DNA of 64,000 bases from VAZQ01 sp963807865 (GCA_963807865.1 CAWEDK010000009.1:310001-374000); one strand, 5' to 3'; counted from the stretch's first letter, positions 7,731-17,298 are shown. Notes: generated by a model not told the origin, from the sequence alone. Numbers and translations: made by a program.

Positions 7731-9569
7731 ATGAACATGGTGGAGCGAGGAATTCCCGGACCCGGCGAAGCCGCCAGTCTGCCGCCGGGCGGAACGCCGG
7801 CGCCACCTGCGGCCTCCCAGGATCGCAAGGCCAAACTGCGCCCGCTGGTCAGCCTGCTGCCCTACCTGATGCGCTACCGCTGGCACGCGCTCGCGGCGCT
7901 GTGCGCGCTCGTAGTGGCGGCCGTCACCACCCTGGTGGTCCCGATCGCGGTCCGCCGCATGATCGATTTCGGGTTTTCGCGCGACAGCGCCACCCTGATC
8001 GACAGCTACTTCACGGTCCTGATCGCGGTCGTGGCGGTGCTCGCGCTGGCGAGCGCCGCGCGGTTCTACCTCGTGACTATGCTCGGCGAGCGCATCGTCG
8101 CGGACCTGCGCAGCGAGGTGTTCGGGCACCTCACCTCGCTGTCGGCGAATTATTTCGACCAGGCCAAGACCGGCGAGGCGATCTCGCGGCTGACCGCCGA
8201 CACCACGCAGATCAAGGCGGCGGTCGGATCCGCGGTTTCGGTGGCGCTGCGCAATCTCGTGCTGTTCGCGGGCGCGGTCGGAATGATGGTGGTGACGAGC
8301 CCACGGCTGTCGGCATTCGTACTGGCCGCGATCCCGATCATCGTCCTGCCGCTGTACGGCTTCGGCCGGGCGGTGCGTGCCCGTTCGCGGGCCGCGCAGG
8401 ATACGCTCGCAGCGGCGTCCGCCTATGCGTCGGAACTGATCGGCGCCGTTCGCGTGCTGCAGGCTTTCACCAACGAGACGATGGCGCGCCGGCGGTTTGC
8501 GGCCGCGGTCGAGCGGGCGTTCGATGCCGCGGTCGCCTCCACGCGGGCGCGCGCCGTGCTGACCGCGATCGCGATCTTCCTGGTATTTTCGAGCGTCGTC
8601 GTCGTGCTGTGGGTCGGCGCGCAGGACGTGCTCGCGGGACGCATCACGGCGGGACGGCTCTCGCAGTTCGTGCTTTACGCGGTGTTCGCCGCCGCCGCGC
8701 TCGGGCAGTTGTCGGAGGTCTGGGGCGAGCTTTCGCATGCTGCCGGCGCCGCCGAGCGGCTGTTCGAGATACTCCACATTCCACCGGGGATCGTTGCTCC
8801 CGCGCACCCGACGCCTCTGCCGCAGCCGGCCCGCGGCGAGGTCGTGTTCGACGATGTCCGGTTTGCGTATCCGGCCCGCCCGGCATCGCTCGTCCTCGAC
8901 GGGGTCTCGCTGCGCGTCCGGCGCGGCGAAAAGGTTGCGCTGGTCGGGCCGTCGGGCGCCGGCAAGAGCACGATCTTCCACCTGATCCTGCGGTTCTACG
9001 ATCCGCTGTCCGGGACCGTGACCTTCGACGGCGTGCCGCTGGCGTCGGCCGATCCGGCCGCGTTGCGGCGGCAGATCGCGCTGGTGCCGCAGGACACCGT
9101 GATCTTCGCGGCATCGATCGGCGACAACATCCGTTTCGGCCGGCCCGAGGCGAGCGACGCCGACGTCGAGCGCGCGGCCGACCTGGCGCTGGCCTCCGAA
9201 TTCATCAATCGCCTGCCGGACAAATTTCATACCCAGGCCGGCGAGCGCGGCGTCACGCTGTCGGGTGGTCAGCGTCAACGGATCGCGATCGCCCGCGCCA
9301 TTCTGCGTGACGCACCGCTGCTCCTGCTGGATGAAGCGACGTCTTCGCTCGATGCTGAAAGCGAGAAGCTGGTGCAGACCGCGCTCGAACGGCTGATGCG
9401 CGATCGGACCACGCTGGTGATCGCCCATCGGCTGGCCACGGTGCTGTCCTGCGACCGCATTCTGGTGATGGAAGACGGCCGCATCGTCGAGGAAGGCACG
9501 CACGGGCAACTCGCCGGTGGCGGCGGTCTGTACGCGCGGCTCGCCAAGCTTCAGCTTCAGGGCGCGTGA
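7731..9569 (+). CDS. ABC exporter, fused membrane and ATPase domains
   Basis: 612 residues. A six-helix type-1 exporter membrane domain (about 45-340) starts at LLPYLMRYRWHALAALCALV. It is followed by one nucleotide-binding domain with Walker A GPSGAGKST near residue 405, signature LSGGQRQRIAIARA near 509, Walker B LLLLDEATSSLD near 530 and the H-loop in VIAHRLAT. It works as a homodimer or with a partner, in the MsbA/LmrA-like group, exporting a lipid or drug-like molecule. The N-terminal 40 residues are a proline/glycine-rich extension. No adjacent partner gene suggests the substrate. Confidence 0.9.
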   Translation: MNMVERGIPGPGEAASLPPGGTPAPPAASQDRKAKLRPLVSLLPYLMRYRWHALAALCALVVAAVTTLVVPIAVRRMIDFGFSRDSATLIDSYFTVLIAVVAVLALASAARFYLVTMLGERIVADLRSEVFGHLTSLSANYFDQAKTGEAISRLTADTTQIKAAVGSAVSVALRNLVLFAGAVGMMVVTSPRLSAFVLAAIPIIVLPLYGFGRAVRARSRAAQDTLAAASAYASELIGAVRVLQAFTNETMARRRFAAAVERAFDAAVASTRARAVLTAIAIFLVFSSVVVVLWVGAQDVLAGRITAGRLSQFVLYAVFAAAALGQLSEVWGELSHAAGAAERLFEILHIPPGIVAPAHPTPLPQPARGEVVFDDVRFAYPARPASLVLDGVSLRVRRGEKVALVGPSGAGKSTIFHLILRFYDPLSGTVTFDGVPLASADPAALRRQIALVPQDTVIFAASIGDNIRFGRPEASDADVERAADLALASEFINRLPDKFHTQAGERGVTLSGGQRQRIAIARAILRDAPLLLLDEATSSLDAESEKLVQTALERLMRDRTTLVIAHRLATVLSCDRILVMEDGRIVEEGTHGQLAGGGGLYARLAKLQLQGA

Positions 9570-9802
9570 CGCCGGTTTGATGGACGAACGTTAATCTTCG
9601 CGCGAATGCTGATTGTTTGCGCGGCTGCGCGCAAAATGTGGCGCGCCTCACCGCCGATTCATTTTACCCCGCGCGCGCCGGAATTCCGTCACCGCTTTCG
9701 AAATTCGGTCATCGCAGCCGAAATTCAGTCATGGCCCGCTCCAAACTCAGCCACGGAGCCGTGCGACCTCTCGCGCAACTTAATCCTCTTCAGGAGCAAT
9801 TC

Positions 9803-10885
9803 ATGCGCTGGTCCTTACTCGCCCTGGCTGCGATCTCGACGTCGCCATTGGTGATGTTTTCGCTGGTCGGCATCGGCGGCGCGCAAACCCCCGGCGGGTT
9901 TCGCGTGTCCGATCCGATCGTGCACGAGAACCTGGCGATCTATTTCATCCACGCCAAATCGGAAGCCGGAAACGTTCCGCTCACCCTCGAAGAGGCAATG
10001 GCCAAGGGTGTCGTCAAAGTGCGGGAAACGAGCAACGTCAATCAGCTCGAGATCGAAAATCTCGGCAACGAAGAAGTGTTCGTTCAGTCTGGCGACATCG
10101 TGAAGGGCGGCAAGCAGGACCGCACCCTGATGGTGAGCCTCGTGCTGCCGCCGAAGTCCGGCAGCGTCCCGATCGCGTCGTTCTGCGTCGAAGAGGGGCG
10201 CTGGTCGCCGCGCGGCCGCGAGGATGCGCGAAACTTTTCGACCGCTTCGGCCTCGGTGCCCTCGCGTGAGATGAAGCTCGCGATGAAAGCGCCGCTGCCG
10301 GTCGCCGGACGGCGATCCGCGCAGCGGGGTGCGAAACTCCTACGCGGCCGAGACCGGTCAGCGCCAGCAGCAGGTGTGGGAGGGTGTGCGGCGTACGCAG
10401 GCCAAGCTCGCCGATCGCATCGGAGCGCCGGTGCGCTCGGCCCAGTCGGCCTCGAGCCTGCAGCTTGCGCTCGAAAACGAGCGGCTGATCGACGTGCAGC
10501 AGGGGTACATCAAGGCGCTCAAAGCGGCCGGCGAGCGCGGCGACGACATCGTCGGCTTTGTGTTCGCCGTCAACGGACAGCTCAACAGCGCCGACGTCTA
10601 TCCGTCGAACGGCCTGTTCCGGAAGATGTGGGCGAAGCTGCTGACCGCCAGCGCGATCGAGGCGATCGGCCACAAGGACGAGCCCAACGTCGCGCCGCCG
10701 CCGGTCGATGCGGTCAGCGCCTTCATCGCGGCGGCGGAGGCCGGCAAGGCCAACGAGAAGGCGCTGAATGCAAGCGTCAAGCTCGAGACCCGCGACAGCG
10801 ACAAGGCGTATTACTTCGAGACCGCGCGTGCGCCGCCGCGTCGCCGGCCTCGGCCTGGGTGCACCGGAACTATCTGGCGAAGTGA
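9803..10885 (+). CDS. secreted ARPP-1 (DUF6569)-type protein, two frameshifts
   Basis: The start ATG at 9803 has CAGGAG 7 bases upstream. A signal peptide precedes QTPGGFRVSDPIVHENLAIYF, and the conserved EVFVQSGDIVKGGKQDR follows near residue 95. The reading then jumps to another frame between about 10297 and 10329 (continuing at NSYAAETGQRQQQVWEG) and returns near 10825-10845 to end in WVHRNYLAK. The two shifts compensate, so the intact product would be about 360 residues. The fold is that of the ARPP-1 domain family, whose role is unknown. The family name is from memory of its motif. Confidence 0.65.
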   Translation: MRWSLLALAAISTSPLVMFSLVGIGGAQTPGGFRVSDPIVHENLAIYFIHAKSEAGNVPLTLEEAMAKGVVKVRETSNVNQLEIENLGNEEVFVQSGDIVKGGKQDRTLMVSLVLPPKSGSVPIASFCVEEGRWSPRGREDARNFSTASASVPSREMKLAMKAPLPVAGRRSAQRGAKLLRGRDRSAPAAGVGGCAAYAGQARRSHRSAGALGPVGLEPAACARKRAADRRAAGVHQGAQSGRRARRRHRRLCVRRQRTAQQRRRLSVERPVPEDVGEAADRQRDRGDRPQGRAQRRAAAGRCGQRLHRGGGGRQGQREGAECKRQARDPRQRQGVLLRDRACAAASPASAWVHRNYLAK

Positions 10886-10897
10886 TGCCCGTCCTGT

Positions 10898-11027
10898 GTC
10901 CCGGACGCGGTGCAACGCGTAAGCGCTCGCGCGCGTTGCGCCGCCGATCCGGGAGCGTTCCGCATTCAGTGTTCGTAACGATCCCGGGTCTGCGGCGCAT
11001 CACTTCGTGCTGCGCCGCGCCCGGGAA
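10898..11027. repeat. interspersed palindromic repeat, copy 1
   Basis: Contains two nested inverted structures: TCCCGGACGCGG...CCGATCCGGGA and CCCGGGTCTGCGGCGCA...TGCGCCGCGCCCGGG. A related copy lies at 20191-20290. Repeats of this look are scattered between genes in Bradyrhizobium-like genomes. It follows the ARPP-1 gene and could terminate it. Confidence 0.65.
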
Positions 11028-11091
11028 ACGCTCTCAACTCCAGAGTTGCGGTTGCCTGCGCGCGATGAGCGCCTGTCTATGCGTACCGTCA

Positions 11092-11544
11092 TCACGGCCG
11101 CCAGCTCATCTTGTGGACCGGCGCACCGGAGCGCCAGTTCAAAGCCTCGCCGGAAATCGCAAAGCCATGCTTCTCGTAGAAGCGGATGGCGCGGGCATTG
11201 TCGGTGTTGACGTGAAGGTCGAGGCCGCGCGGCGAGATGCGTTTGGCCTCATCGATCAGCGCGGCCGCGACGCCGCCGCCCCAGGCTTCCGGCGCCACGA
11301 CGATCTGATCGAGATCGAAGGTGCGGGGATCGACGGTGACGAACCCGACCAGACGCCCGCCGGACTCGGCCACCGTGATGGTGGCGGTCACGGCAAGCTC
11401 GTTGCGCCAGCGTGCACGCCACCAGTCGACCCGGTCGCCGAAATCGATCTGCGGATAGTGCTGCTGCCAGGTGCGGCGCCACAGCTCGATCGCCGCATCC
11501 TCGTCGGCCGGCGCGTAGGGGCGGAGCGTGAAAGGCGATGACAT
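11092..11544 (-). CDS. GNAT-family N-acetyltransferase
   Basis: 150 residues with the whole GNAT fold: LRPYAPADEDAAIELWRR at the N-terminus, strand 4 with FDLDQIVVAPEAWGGGVAAAL (acetyl-CoA P-loop in variant form, W-G-G-G-V-A), and strand 5 LDLHVNTDNARAIRFYEKHGF. It probably acetylates a small amine. It stands alone, just upstream of the toxin-antitoxin pair in transcription-end order (stop at 11092, start at 11544). Confidence 0.88.
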   Translation of the reverse strand: MSSPFTLRPYAPADEDAAIELWRRTWQQHYPQIDFGDRVDWWRARWRNELAVTATITVAESGGRLVGFVTVDPRTFDLDQIVVAPEAWGGGVAAALIDEAKRISPRGLDLHVNTDNARAIRFYEKHGFAISGEALNWRSGAPVHKMSWRP

Positions 11545-11550
11545 CGCGCG

Positions 11551-11842
11551 CTATAGCCTTGGGATATCTGGCCGTTGGCGGGATGCGTGCCGAATATGCA
11601 GAATTCTGACCTCATCACCTTCGATGCAATAATAGACTTGGTAGGGATAGCGCAGCACTGTCAGATCCCGGACTCCGGGTTCCTCGGTAACGGGTGCAAT
11701 CAGCGGAAGGTCGGCAAGCTGCCTGATACGACGCTCGATCGTTTGCTTCACGGAGAGCGCGCCTTGAGGTGATCGGTCGATCGAAGTACGAGAAGATCGC
11801 CTCGAGATCGCTACGCGCGCGAGGCGTGTAGCGAATTCTCAT
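11551..11842 (-). CDS. RelE/ParE-family toxin, one frameshift
   Basis: Starts MRIRYTPRARSDLEAIFSY and, after a shift near 11775, continues as VKQTIERRIRQLADLPL, VRDLTVLRYPYQVYYC and VRILHIRHASRQRP. Removing one base of the GG at about 11775 restores a single product of about 96 residues, the normal ParE length. ParE toxins poison DNA gyrase; RelE relatives cleave mRNA on ribosomes. It overlaps the antitoxin stop by ATGA (11839-11842), so the two are translationally coupled. Whether the shift is a sequence error or an inactivating mutation is open. Confidence 0.7.
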
Positions 11843-12066
11843 ACGCCATGCCGCTTGAAGAAGTCGGCCATATCCTCGTCACTGACGAACTCGCTGCGGC
11901 GGGCCTGGCCCATGCCCTCGCGAATCGCTGCCTTGGTTGCATCATCGATGCTTACTGGCGCAGCGCGCTTCGACATGAGCGAGAGCAAGACCTCTGCGGC
12001 TTCATCCTGCTCCGCGTCCGATAGTTCGCGGGCCTTGGCAATGGCTTGTTCGAGCAATTTGGTCAT
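11839..12066 (-). CDS. antitoxin of a ParD-like type II pair
   Basis: 75 residues with helical heptads (LLEQAIAKARELSDAEQDEAAEVLLSLM) and an acidic C-terminal tail DEDMADFFKRHGV that would wrap the toxin. It precedes the ParE-like gene and overlaps it by 4 bases, the standard antitoxin-first order, so it should also bind the operon promoter upstream of 12066. That upstream interval is only 16 bp to the OmpA-type stop. The family is assigned mainly by context. Confidence 0.72.
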   Translation of the reverse strand: MTKLLEQAIAKARELSDAEQDEAAEVLLSLMSKRAAPVSIDDATKAAIREGMGQARRSEFVSDEDMADFFKRHGV

Positions 12067-12082
12067 GGAAGCACCCGGACTA

Positions 12083-13111
12083 TCACCGCTCCGTCAGCTT
12101 CAGCTCGATGCGGCGATTGCGGGCGAAGGCTTCCTCGGTCTTCTCGACGTCGATCGGCTGGAATTCGCCGAAGCCGGCGGCGACCAGGCGCTGCGGCGGC
12201 ACGCCCCTGCTGATGAGATACTGCACCACCGAGATCGCGCGCGCGGCCGAGAGGTCCCAGTTGCTCTTGAACTGCGGGCTGTTGATCGCGCGAACGTCGG
12301 TATGGCCGTCGACCCGCAGCACCCAGGCGATTTCGGCCGGGATCTTGGTGCCCAGTTCGAGCAGCGCGGTCGCGAGCTTGTCGAGCTCGGCGCGGCCCTC
12401 GGGCTTGAGCACCGCCTGTCCGGTATCGAAGAACACCTCCGACTGGAACACGAAGCGGTCGCCGACGATGCGGACGTCGGAGCCGGTTGCCGAGAATCGC
12501 GCGCAACCGGCCGAAGAAGTCGGAACGATAGGCTGCAGTTCCTGCACCCGCTGTGCCAGAGCGATATTGAGCCGCTGGCCAAGCCGCTGAATTTGCCCTT
12601 GCGCGTCCTTGTCCTTCTTGTCGGCAGACGATCGAGCGCCGACTTCGATCACGGCAAGCTGCCGGCGCAGCGCAGCGATCTGCTGGTTCAGCACTTCGAC
12701 CTGCGCCAGCGCGCGCATGGTCAGCTTCTTCTCGGCATCGAGCGCGCCGGTCAGTTCGTTGACCTTGCCCTGGGCTTGCGAGGCGCCGAGGCCGACGCCG
12801 TCGTAGAGACCCTTGAAGCGGTCGCGCTCGGTTTCGGCGCCGGCGAGGCTCGTGCGCAGTTGCGCAAGCTGTTCTTCGAGGCTGAGCTTGCCGGACTTCT
12901 CCATCGACAGCAGTTCAGTGAGCTGCGCGATCTGAGAGGTCAGCCGGCTCAGCGCGGTGTCTTTGCCGGTCACTTCCTGGGTCAGATAGAACTGCACCAC
13001 CACGAACACGGTGAGCAGGAAGATGATGCCGAGGACCAGCGTCGACAGCGCGTCGACGAAGCCCGGCCAGTAATTCATGCCGGGATCGCGGCGGGCGCGG
13101 GCAACAGCCAT
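12083..13111 (-). CDS. OmpA/MotB-type peptidoglycan-binding envelope protein
   Basis: 342 residues: one N-terminal membrane helix (LSTLVLGIIFLLTVFVVV), a long coiled coil of about 60-190 rich in Q, L and E, then an OmpA-like domain (VFFDTGQAVLKPEGRAELD, VDGHTDV, LSAARAISVVQYLISRGV, GFGEFQP, NRRIELKL). This is the MotB/TolR-like layout: anchored in the inner membrane and reaching the peptidoglycan. It lies 7 bp after the MotA/TolQ-type gene, so the two probably form a proton-driven stator-like complex that is not part of a flagellar operon. Confidence 0.85.
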   Translation of the reverse strand: MAVARARRDPGMNYWPGFVDALSTLVLGIIFLLTVFVVVQFYLTQEVTGKDTALSRLTSQIAQLTELLSMEKSGKLSLEEQLAQLRTSLAGAETERDRFKGLYDGVGLGASQAQGKVNELTGALDAEKKLTMRALAQVEVLNQQIAALRRQLAVIEVGARSSADKKDKDAQGQIQRLGQRLNIALAQRVQELQPIVPTSSAGCARFSATGSDVRIVGDRFVFQSEVFFDTGQAVLKPEGRAELDKLATALLELGTKIPAEIAWVLRVDGHTDVRAINSPQFKSNWDLSAARAISVVQYLISRGVPPQRLVAAGFGEFQPIDVEKTEEAFARNRRIELKLTER

Positions 13112-13118
13112 GGGGTAC

Positions 13119-14116
13119 CTACTTGTTGATGTTCTCGCGCACCAGAATTTCGAGCAGCCGGCGGATGTCGCGATGTTGTTCGGCCTGGGAATCGACCCAG
13201 TCGCGAATCATCTGCTGCTCGGTGCGCATGTGGTGGACCAGCCCCTGGATTGCCTCGGCCAGATTGGCCATCGCCGAGGTCGTCGCCCGGTTCGATCCGC
13301 CTTCGGTGATCGATTCCCGCAACCGCTCGATCGCCAGGCGCAGGTCGCCGGGTAGACCTGCCCCGGCAAACGCGGTGCCGCTCGGCGTCGCCCGACACGC
13401 CGAGATCGCGCACCGTCGTCGACAGCCAGTCTTCGAGATCGGTGTAGAAGCGGTTCTGCGCCTGGCTGGTCTGCAGGTCGAGGAAGCCCAGCACCAGCGA
13501 GCCGGCGAGCCCGAACAGCGAGGACGAGAACGAGATGCCCATGCCGCTGAGCGGGGCGGCGAGCCCTTCCTTGAGCGCCTCGAACACCGCGCCGGCGTCG
13601 CCGCCCGGCTTGAGCGTGTTGATCACGCTCGCCGACCGATCCGACGGTCTCGATCAGGCCCCAGAAGGTGCCGAGCAGGCCGAGGAAGACCAGCAGCCCG
13701 GTCATGTAGCGCGACATGTCGCGCGCCTCGTCGAGGCGGGCGGCGATCGAATCGAGAATGCCGCGCATCATGGTCGAGGAGATCGCCATGCGCCCCATGC
13801 GGTCGCCGAGCAGGGTGGCCATCGGCGCCAGCAGCACCGGCGGGCGCTCGACCGCGAGGCCCGGGTCGGCGAGGCGGAAACCGTTCACCCAGTCGACTTC
13901 CGGAAACAGCCGGATGACCTGCCGGAAGGCCAGCAGGATGCCGATGAGCAGAACGCCGAGGATCAGGGCATTAAGGCCGGGATTGGCGAGGAACGCCGTC
14001 CAGATCTGCTTGTAGAGCACGATGATGACGAGCGCGCACAGGATCAGGAACACCATCATCCGGATGAGAAAAATCCGGGGCGACGAAAGCTTGAGCGGGT
14101 CGAGTTCCTGCGCCAT
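13119..14116 (-). CDS. MotA/TolQ/ExbB-like proton channel protein, two frameshifts
   Basis: Begins MAQELDPLKLSSPRIF (ATG at 14116; a GTG at 14128 is possible). Two membrane helices span about residues 20-70, and the family core GLLVFLGLLGTFWGLIETVG lies near 145-165. The frame shifts near 13633, continuing INTLKPGGDAGAVFEALKEG with helices GMGISFSSSLFGLAGSLVLG, and again near 13385, continuing to LLEILVRENINK. The first site reads TCGGCGAG where TCGCGAG restores the frame. The repaired length is about 330 residues. It pairs with the OmpA-type gene downstream. Envelope energy transduction is inferred. Confidence 0.78.
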
Positions 14117-14234
14117 CGGGCTGAGCACCGCGTCTAGGTCGCCTCACAATATGGCACAGGCGCGGCGGAAAGGAAGGAGCAGGGCTTCGGGGTGCGCGGT
14201 CTCAAGTCGGATTGTACCGGGCCGCGCCGAGCGG

Positions 14235-15034
14235 TCAGGCCCGTCCGGCCTCCTTCAGCGTGCGCAGCAATTCCCGGTGAATGCTCTCGTTTCCCGCCAG
14301 GATGTCGCCCGAGGCCAGCATGGCCTCGCCGCCCTCGAGGTCGGTGACGTAGCCGCCGGCCTCGCGCACCAGGATCACGCCGGCCGCCATGTCCCAGGGC
14401 GAGAGCCCGCGCTCCCAATAGGCGTCGAATCGGCCGGCCGCGACCCAGGCGAGGTCGAGCGAGGCGGCGCCGAACCGGCGCAGGCCGGCGACCTTGCCCT
14501 GCGCGGCGATGTGCTCCTTGCGCGAGCGCTCCTGATCGCCGCGGCTCGGGTGGGGGAGGGCGCAGGCCACGACCGCGTCGGCGAGCCGGGTGCGGGCCGG
14601 CGACCCGCAGCCGCTGGTCGTTGAGGAAGGTGCCCTTGCCGCGCTCGGCGGTGAACAGCTCGTCGTTGGCCGGATTGTAGACCAGGCCGGCGACGATCGT
14701 GCCTTCGCGCTCCAGCGCGATCGAGATGGCGAAATGCGGAATGCCGTGCAGGAAGTTCATCGTGCCGTCGAGCGGATCGACGATCCAGCGATGGGTCTTG
14801 TCGGCGCCCTCGCGCATGCCGCCTTCCTCGCCCAGGAAGCCGTAGCCCGGCCGGGCGAGTTCGAGTTCCTCGCAGCAGGATCTGCTCGGCGCGCCGGTCG
14901 GCCGCGGTGACGAAATTGGCCGGGCCCTTGAGCGAGACCTGCAGATGCTCGACCTCGCCGAAGTCGCGCTTGAGCGTGCGGGCCGCCTTGCGCGCGGCCT
15001 TGAGCATCACGTTCATCAGCGCGGAGCGGAGCAT
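14235..15034 (-). CDS. inositol monophosphatase family protein, two frameshifts
   Basis: Starts at 15034 (or 15016) with LMNVMLKAARKAARTLKRDF, then GPANFVTAADRRAEQILL. After a shift near 14872 it reads GYGFLGEEGG and the metal site WIVDPLDGTMNFLHGIP. After another near 14603 it ends with AYWERGLSPWDMAAGVILV, carrying the second metal aspartate, and GNESIHRELL. About 266 residues when repaired, normal for SuhB/IMPase. It hydrolyses inositol-1-phosphate or related sugar phosphates, and SuhB also assists rRNA antitermination. Both shifts are removed by deleting one base each, so the gene is probably functional. Confidence 0.82.
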
Positions 15035-15155
15035 GGCGGCAATCGGCGTCCTAAAGGCGTGTCCCGTGCACGGCGCAGCACGAACGCGGTGCGCCGCATC
15101 CCTATCGCGGGCATGACAGGTGAGGGCGCGGGTCTGCCTGCTGCGTCCGGCGGCG

Positions 15156-16222
15156 TCAAGAGCGCGAGGCCTTGATCGCCTCGAGCCAGGGCTGCGCCGC
15201 CTTTTCGGCGGCGGCGCGGACTTCGGGCGTTCTGCTTCTGCGCGAACTCGTCGAGCGGAATGTCGCTGACGCCGCCGGCCTTGGCGACGATGTGCCATTT
15301 GATCGCTTCGACCGGGTCGGCACGAATGCCGCGCCCGATCGCCAGGATATTGGCGAGCCGGTTTTGCGCGACCGGATTGCCCTTGCGGGCGGCTTTCTGC
15401 AGCAGCGCCGCCGCCGCCGCCTCGTCCTTGGCCACGCCGTTGCCGTTGAACAGCGCGATCGCGTATTCGACCATCGCGTCGACATTGTCGCCGGCGACCG
15501 CGGCCGCGAGCCAGCGCGCCGTCTCGATGGCGTCCTTCGGGACGCCGCGGCCCTCCTTGTAGAGGGTCGCGAGGGCGTACTGCGCCTCCGGACTGCCGGC
15601 CTGCGCGGCGGCGCGGAACAGCTCCGCGGCGCGCATGAAATCCTGCGGAAACAACTGGCCTTCGAGATAGAGCAGGCCGAGATCGTAGTTTGCGGCGACG
15701 TGTCCGAGCTTGGCGGCGGCGGTGAGCAGCTTGGCGGCTTGCTCGCGGTCGACGGCGCCGGCGCGGCCGCCGAGATGGAACATCGCCAGCGCGAACATCG
15801 CCTCGCGGTCGCCGCGGTCGGCGGCGAGCCGGTACCACTCGGTCGCCTTCTTGTCGTCGCGCGCGACGCCGAAGCCGTTGGCATAGAGCTCCGCCAGCAG
15901 CGTCATCGCTTTGGGATCGCCCTTCTCCTCGCACCCGCTGGGTCGCGAGCTGGAAGGCGGTCAGATAGTAGCCGCGCTGAAACGCGCCATAGGCCTCGTC
16001 GACTTCGGAACGCGGCGTCACCGGCACGTTGGCCTGCGCGGGCGGGGTGACCTGCGCCGGCGCCGGCTTGCGCACGGCCGGCTTCGGCGCTGCCTTGGGC
16101 GCGGGCTGGCGCCGGCGCCGGGTTGAGCGGAGCGGGGGCCTGCGCCTGCGCGACGGTGATCGCAGCGGCGGTCAAGCCGGCGACCAGTGCTCCGGCGATG
16201 ATGCGCAGCGTCGCGTGCTCAT
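15156..16222 (-). CDS. SEL1/TPR repeat periplasmic protein, several frameshifts
   Basis: The start at 16222 overlaps the stop of the ThiE-like gene (ATGA). A signal peptide (IIAGALVAGLTAAAITVAQAQ) and a Pro/Ala/Lys linker lead into SEVDEAYGAFQRGYYLTAFQLA and then about five SEL1 repeats (e.g. LYANGFGVARDDKKATEWYR, YKEGRGVPKDAIETARWLA). It ends AQPWLEAIKASRS. Shifts at about 16213, 16110, 15935 and 15229 interrupt it; the 15935 site has TGCGAGG where TCGAGG fits. SEL1 proteins are scaffolds for protein-protein contacts; the partner is unknown. Repaired length is about 355 residues. Confidence 0.75.
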
Positions 16223-16886
16223 CCGACCGTCTCCGCGACCGCGAGCCTCGCCATCGCATCGCGGACCGCAGCCGCGACGCCACGTGCATCCGCGAAGATC
16301 GCAATCGCCGACCGCGACAAAATCGGCGCCGGCCGCCGACAGCGGCCCGACCTCGTCGAGCGAGCCGGCAAAGCCGACGCAGGGGATCTCGAACACTTCC
16401 GCCCACCAGGCGACACGCTCAAGGATCGCGTCGAACGTCGGCCGTCGGCCGCCGGCGTCGGGCTCGCCGAACATCAGGTAGTCGGCCCCCGTCTCGGCCG
16501 CGAGCATGGCGTCATGCCGGCTGTGAATTCCGCCGCAGCCGGCGATGCGGTCAGGCTTGAGCGCCGGGACCGCCTCCAGGAAAGCTTCGATCCCGTTCAG
16601 ATGCGCGCCGTCGGCCCCGGCGCGCGCCGACCAAATCCGGCTGTCCGTCGAGCAGCAGCGCTGCACCGGCCTCCTGAACGCGGGGCGCGAGCATCTTGAC
16701 GTGTGTCAGCAGGGTGCGCTCGTCGGCCTCCGGCAGCCGCAGCAGGACGGCCGCAATGTCGCCGGCAGACAGCGCGTCGGCGAGCCCCTGCGCAAGGCCG
16801 CCCGACGGGTCGCCGGTCAGCGTTGCGACGAGGTAGAGCCGGGGCGTGATGCGCCGCGGTTCGGCCGGTTTTCGTTGGGACGCCAT
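16219..16886 (-). CDS. thiamine-phosphate-synthase-like (ThiE/TenI) protein, two frameshifts
   Basis: Starts MASQRKPAEPRRITPRLYLV. The TIM-barrel signatures are LSAGDIAAVLLRLPEADE, GAALLLDGQPDLV, then (shift near 16630) ADGAHLNG, AGCGGIHSRHDAML, GADYLMFGEPDAGG and (shift near 16312) AIFADARGVAAAVRDAM. The first shift is repaired by GTCGGCGCG to GTCGCGCG. About 221 residues. ThiE joins the pyrimidine and thiazole moieties of thiamine, but this divergent form sits with SEL1 and IMPase genes rather than thi genes, so its reaction is uncertain. Confidence 0.7.
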
Positions 16887-16956
16887 GGCAGATCGATTGC
16901 CCCCGCAATCGGGCGGTAATTTGGCCCACGATCCGCCATAAGGTAGCGCGGATTGG

Positions 16957-17298
16957 TTAATTCCGCTTTTCCGGCTTCTGGGCGGGGAGCTTGGTCTCGA
17001 CCCAGTCAAAGAACCGGACCAGCGGCGGCCGCAACGGCGGCACGTCCCTGGCGATCATCACCAGGCCGACCGGGAGCATCCAGAAGCCGACGATCGGCAG
17101 GAAACCGACGGTTCCGCCGGCCACCAGCGCGATACCGAGCGGCAGCCGGACAGCCTTGGATGACGGCCCGCGCACCCAGGAGACGGCCTTCGCCAGGCTG
17201 GCCGGCAGCCGACGCTCCAGACGCTCCATGCGGTCGTCCAGGGCTTGCTGATCGTGGGCTTGCTGATCGTGTTTCGGTTGCGGGTCGTATGCGTTCAT
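16957..17298 (-). CDS. small membrane protein, uncharacterised
   Basis: 113 residues from MNAYDPQPKHDQQ. A hydrophilic, Gln/Asp-rich N-terminus (to residue 50) is followed by two hydrophobic segments, LPLGIALVAGGTVGFLPIVG and FWMLPVGLVMIARDV, which look like a helical hairpin. The C-terminus has RPPLVRFFDWVETKLPAQ. Similar short two-helix proteins occur in Hyphomicrobiales without known function. An upstream in-frame extension to 17355 exists, but this ATG is preferred. It is separated from the neighbouring ThiE-like gene by 70 bp in the same direction. Confidence 0.68.
   Translation of the reverse strand: MNAYDPQPKHDQQAHDQQALDDRMERLERRLPASLAKAVSWVRGPSSKAVRLPLGIALVAGGTVGFLPIVGFWMLPVGLVMIARDVPPLRPPLVRFFDWVETKLPAQKPEKRN

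Noticed and set aside
7707..9509. A 600-residue open frame antisense to the ABC exporter
   Set aside because: It mirrors the codon pattern of the real gene in GC-rich DNA, has a biased Arg/His/Gln composition and no family motif.
10898..11027. Possible CRISPR-like array from repeated palindromes
   Set aside because: No regular spacing, no unique spacers and no cas genes; these are interspersed palindromic repeats.
11092..12066. GNAT gene at 11092-11544 as toxin of a GNAT-RHH toxin-antitoxin pair
   Set aside because: The adjacent antitoxin is already translationally coupled to a ParE-like toxin, and the GNAT is full length and of metabolic type.
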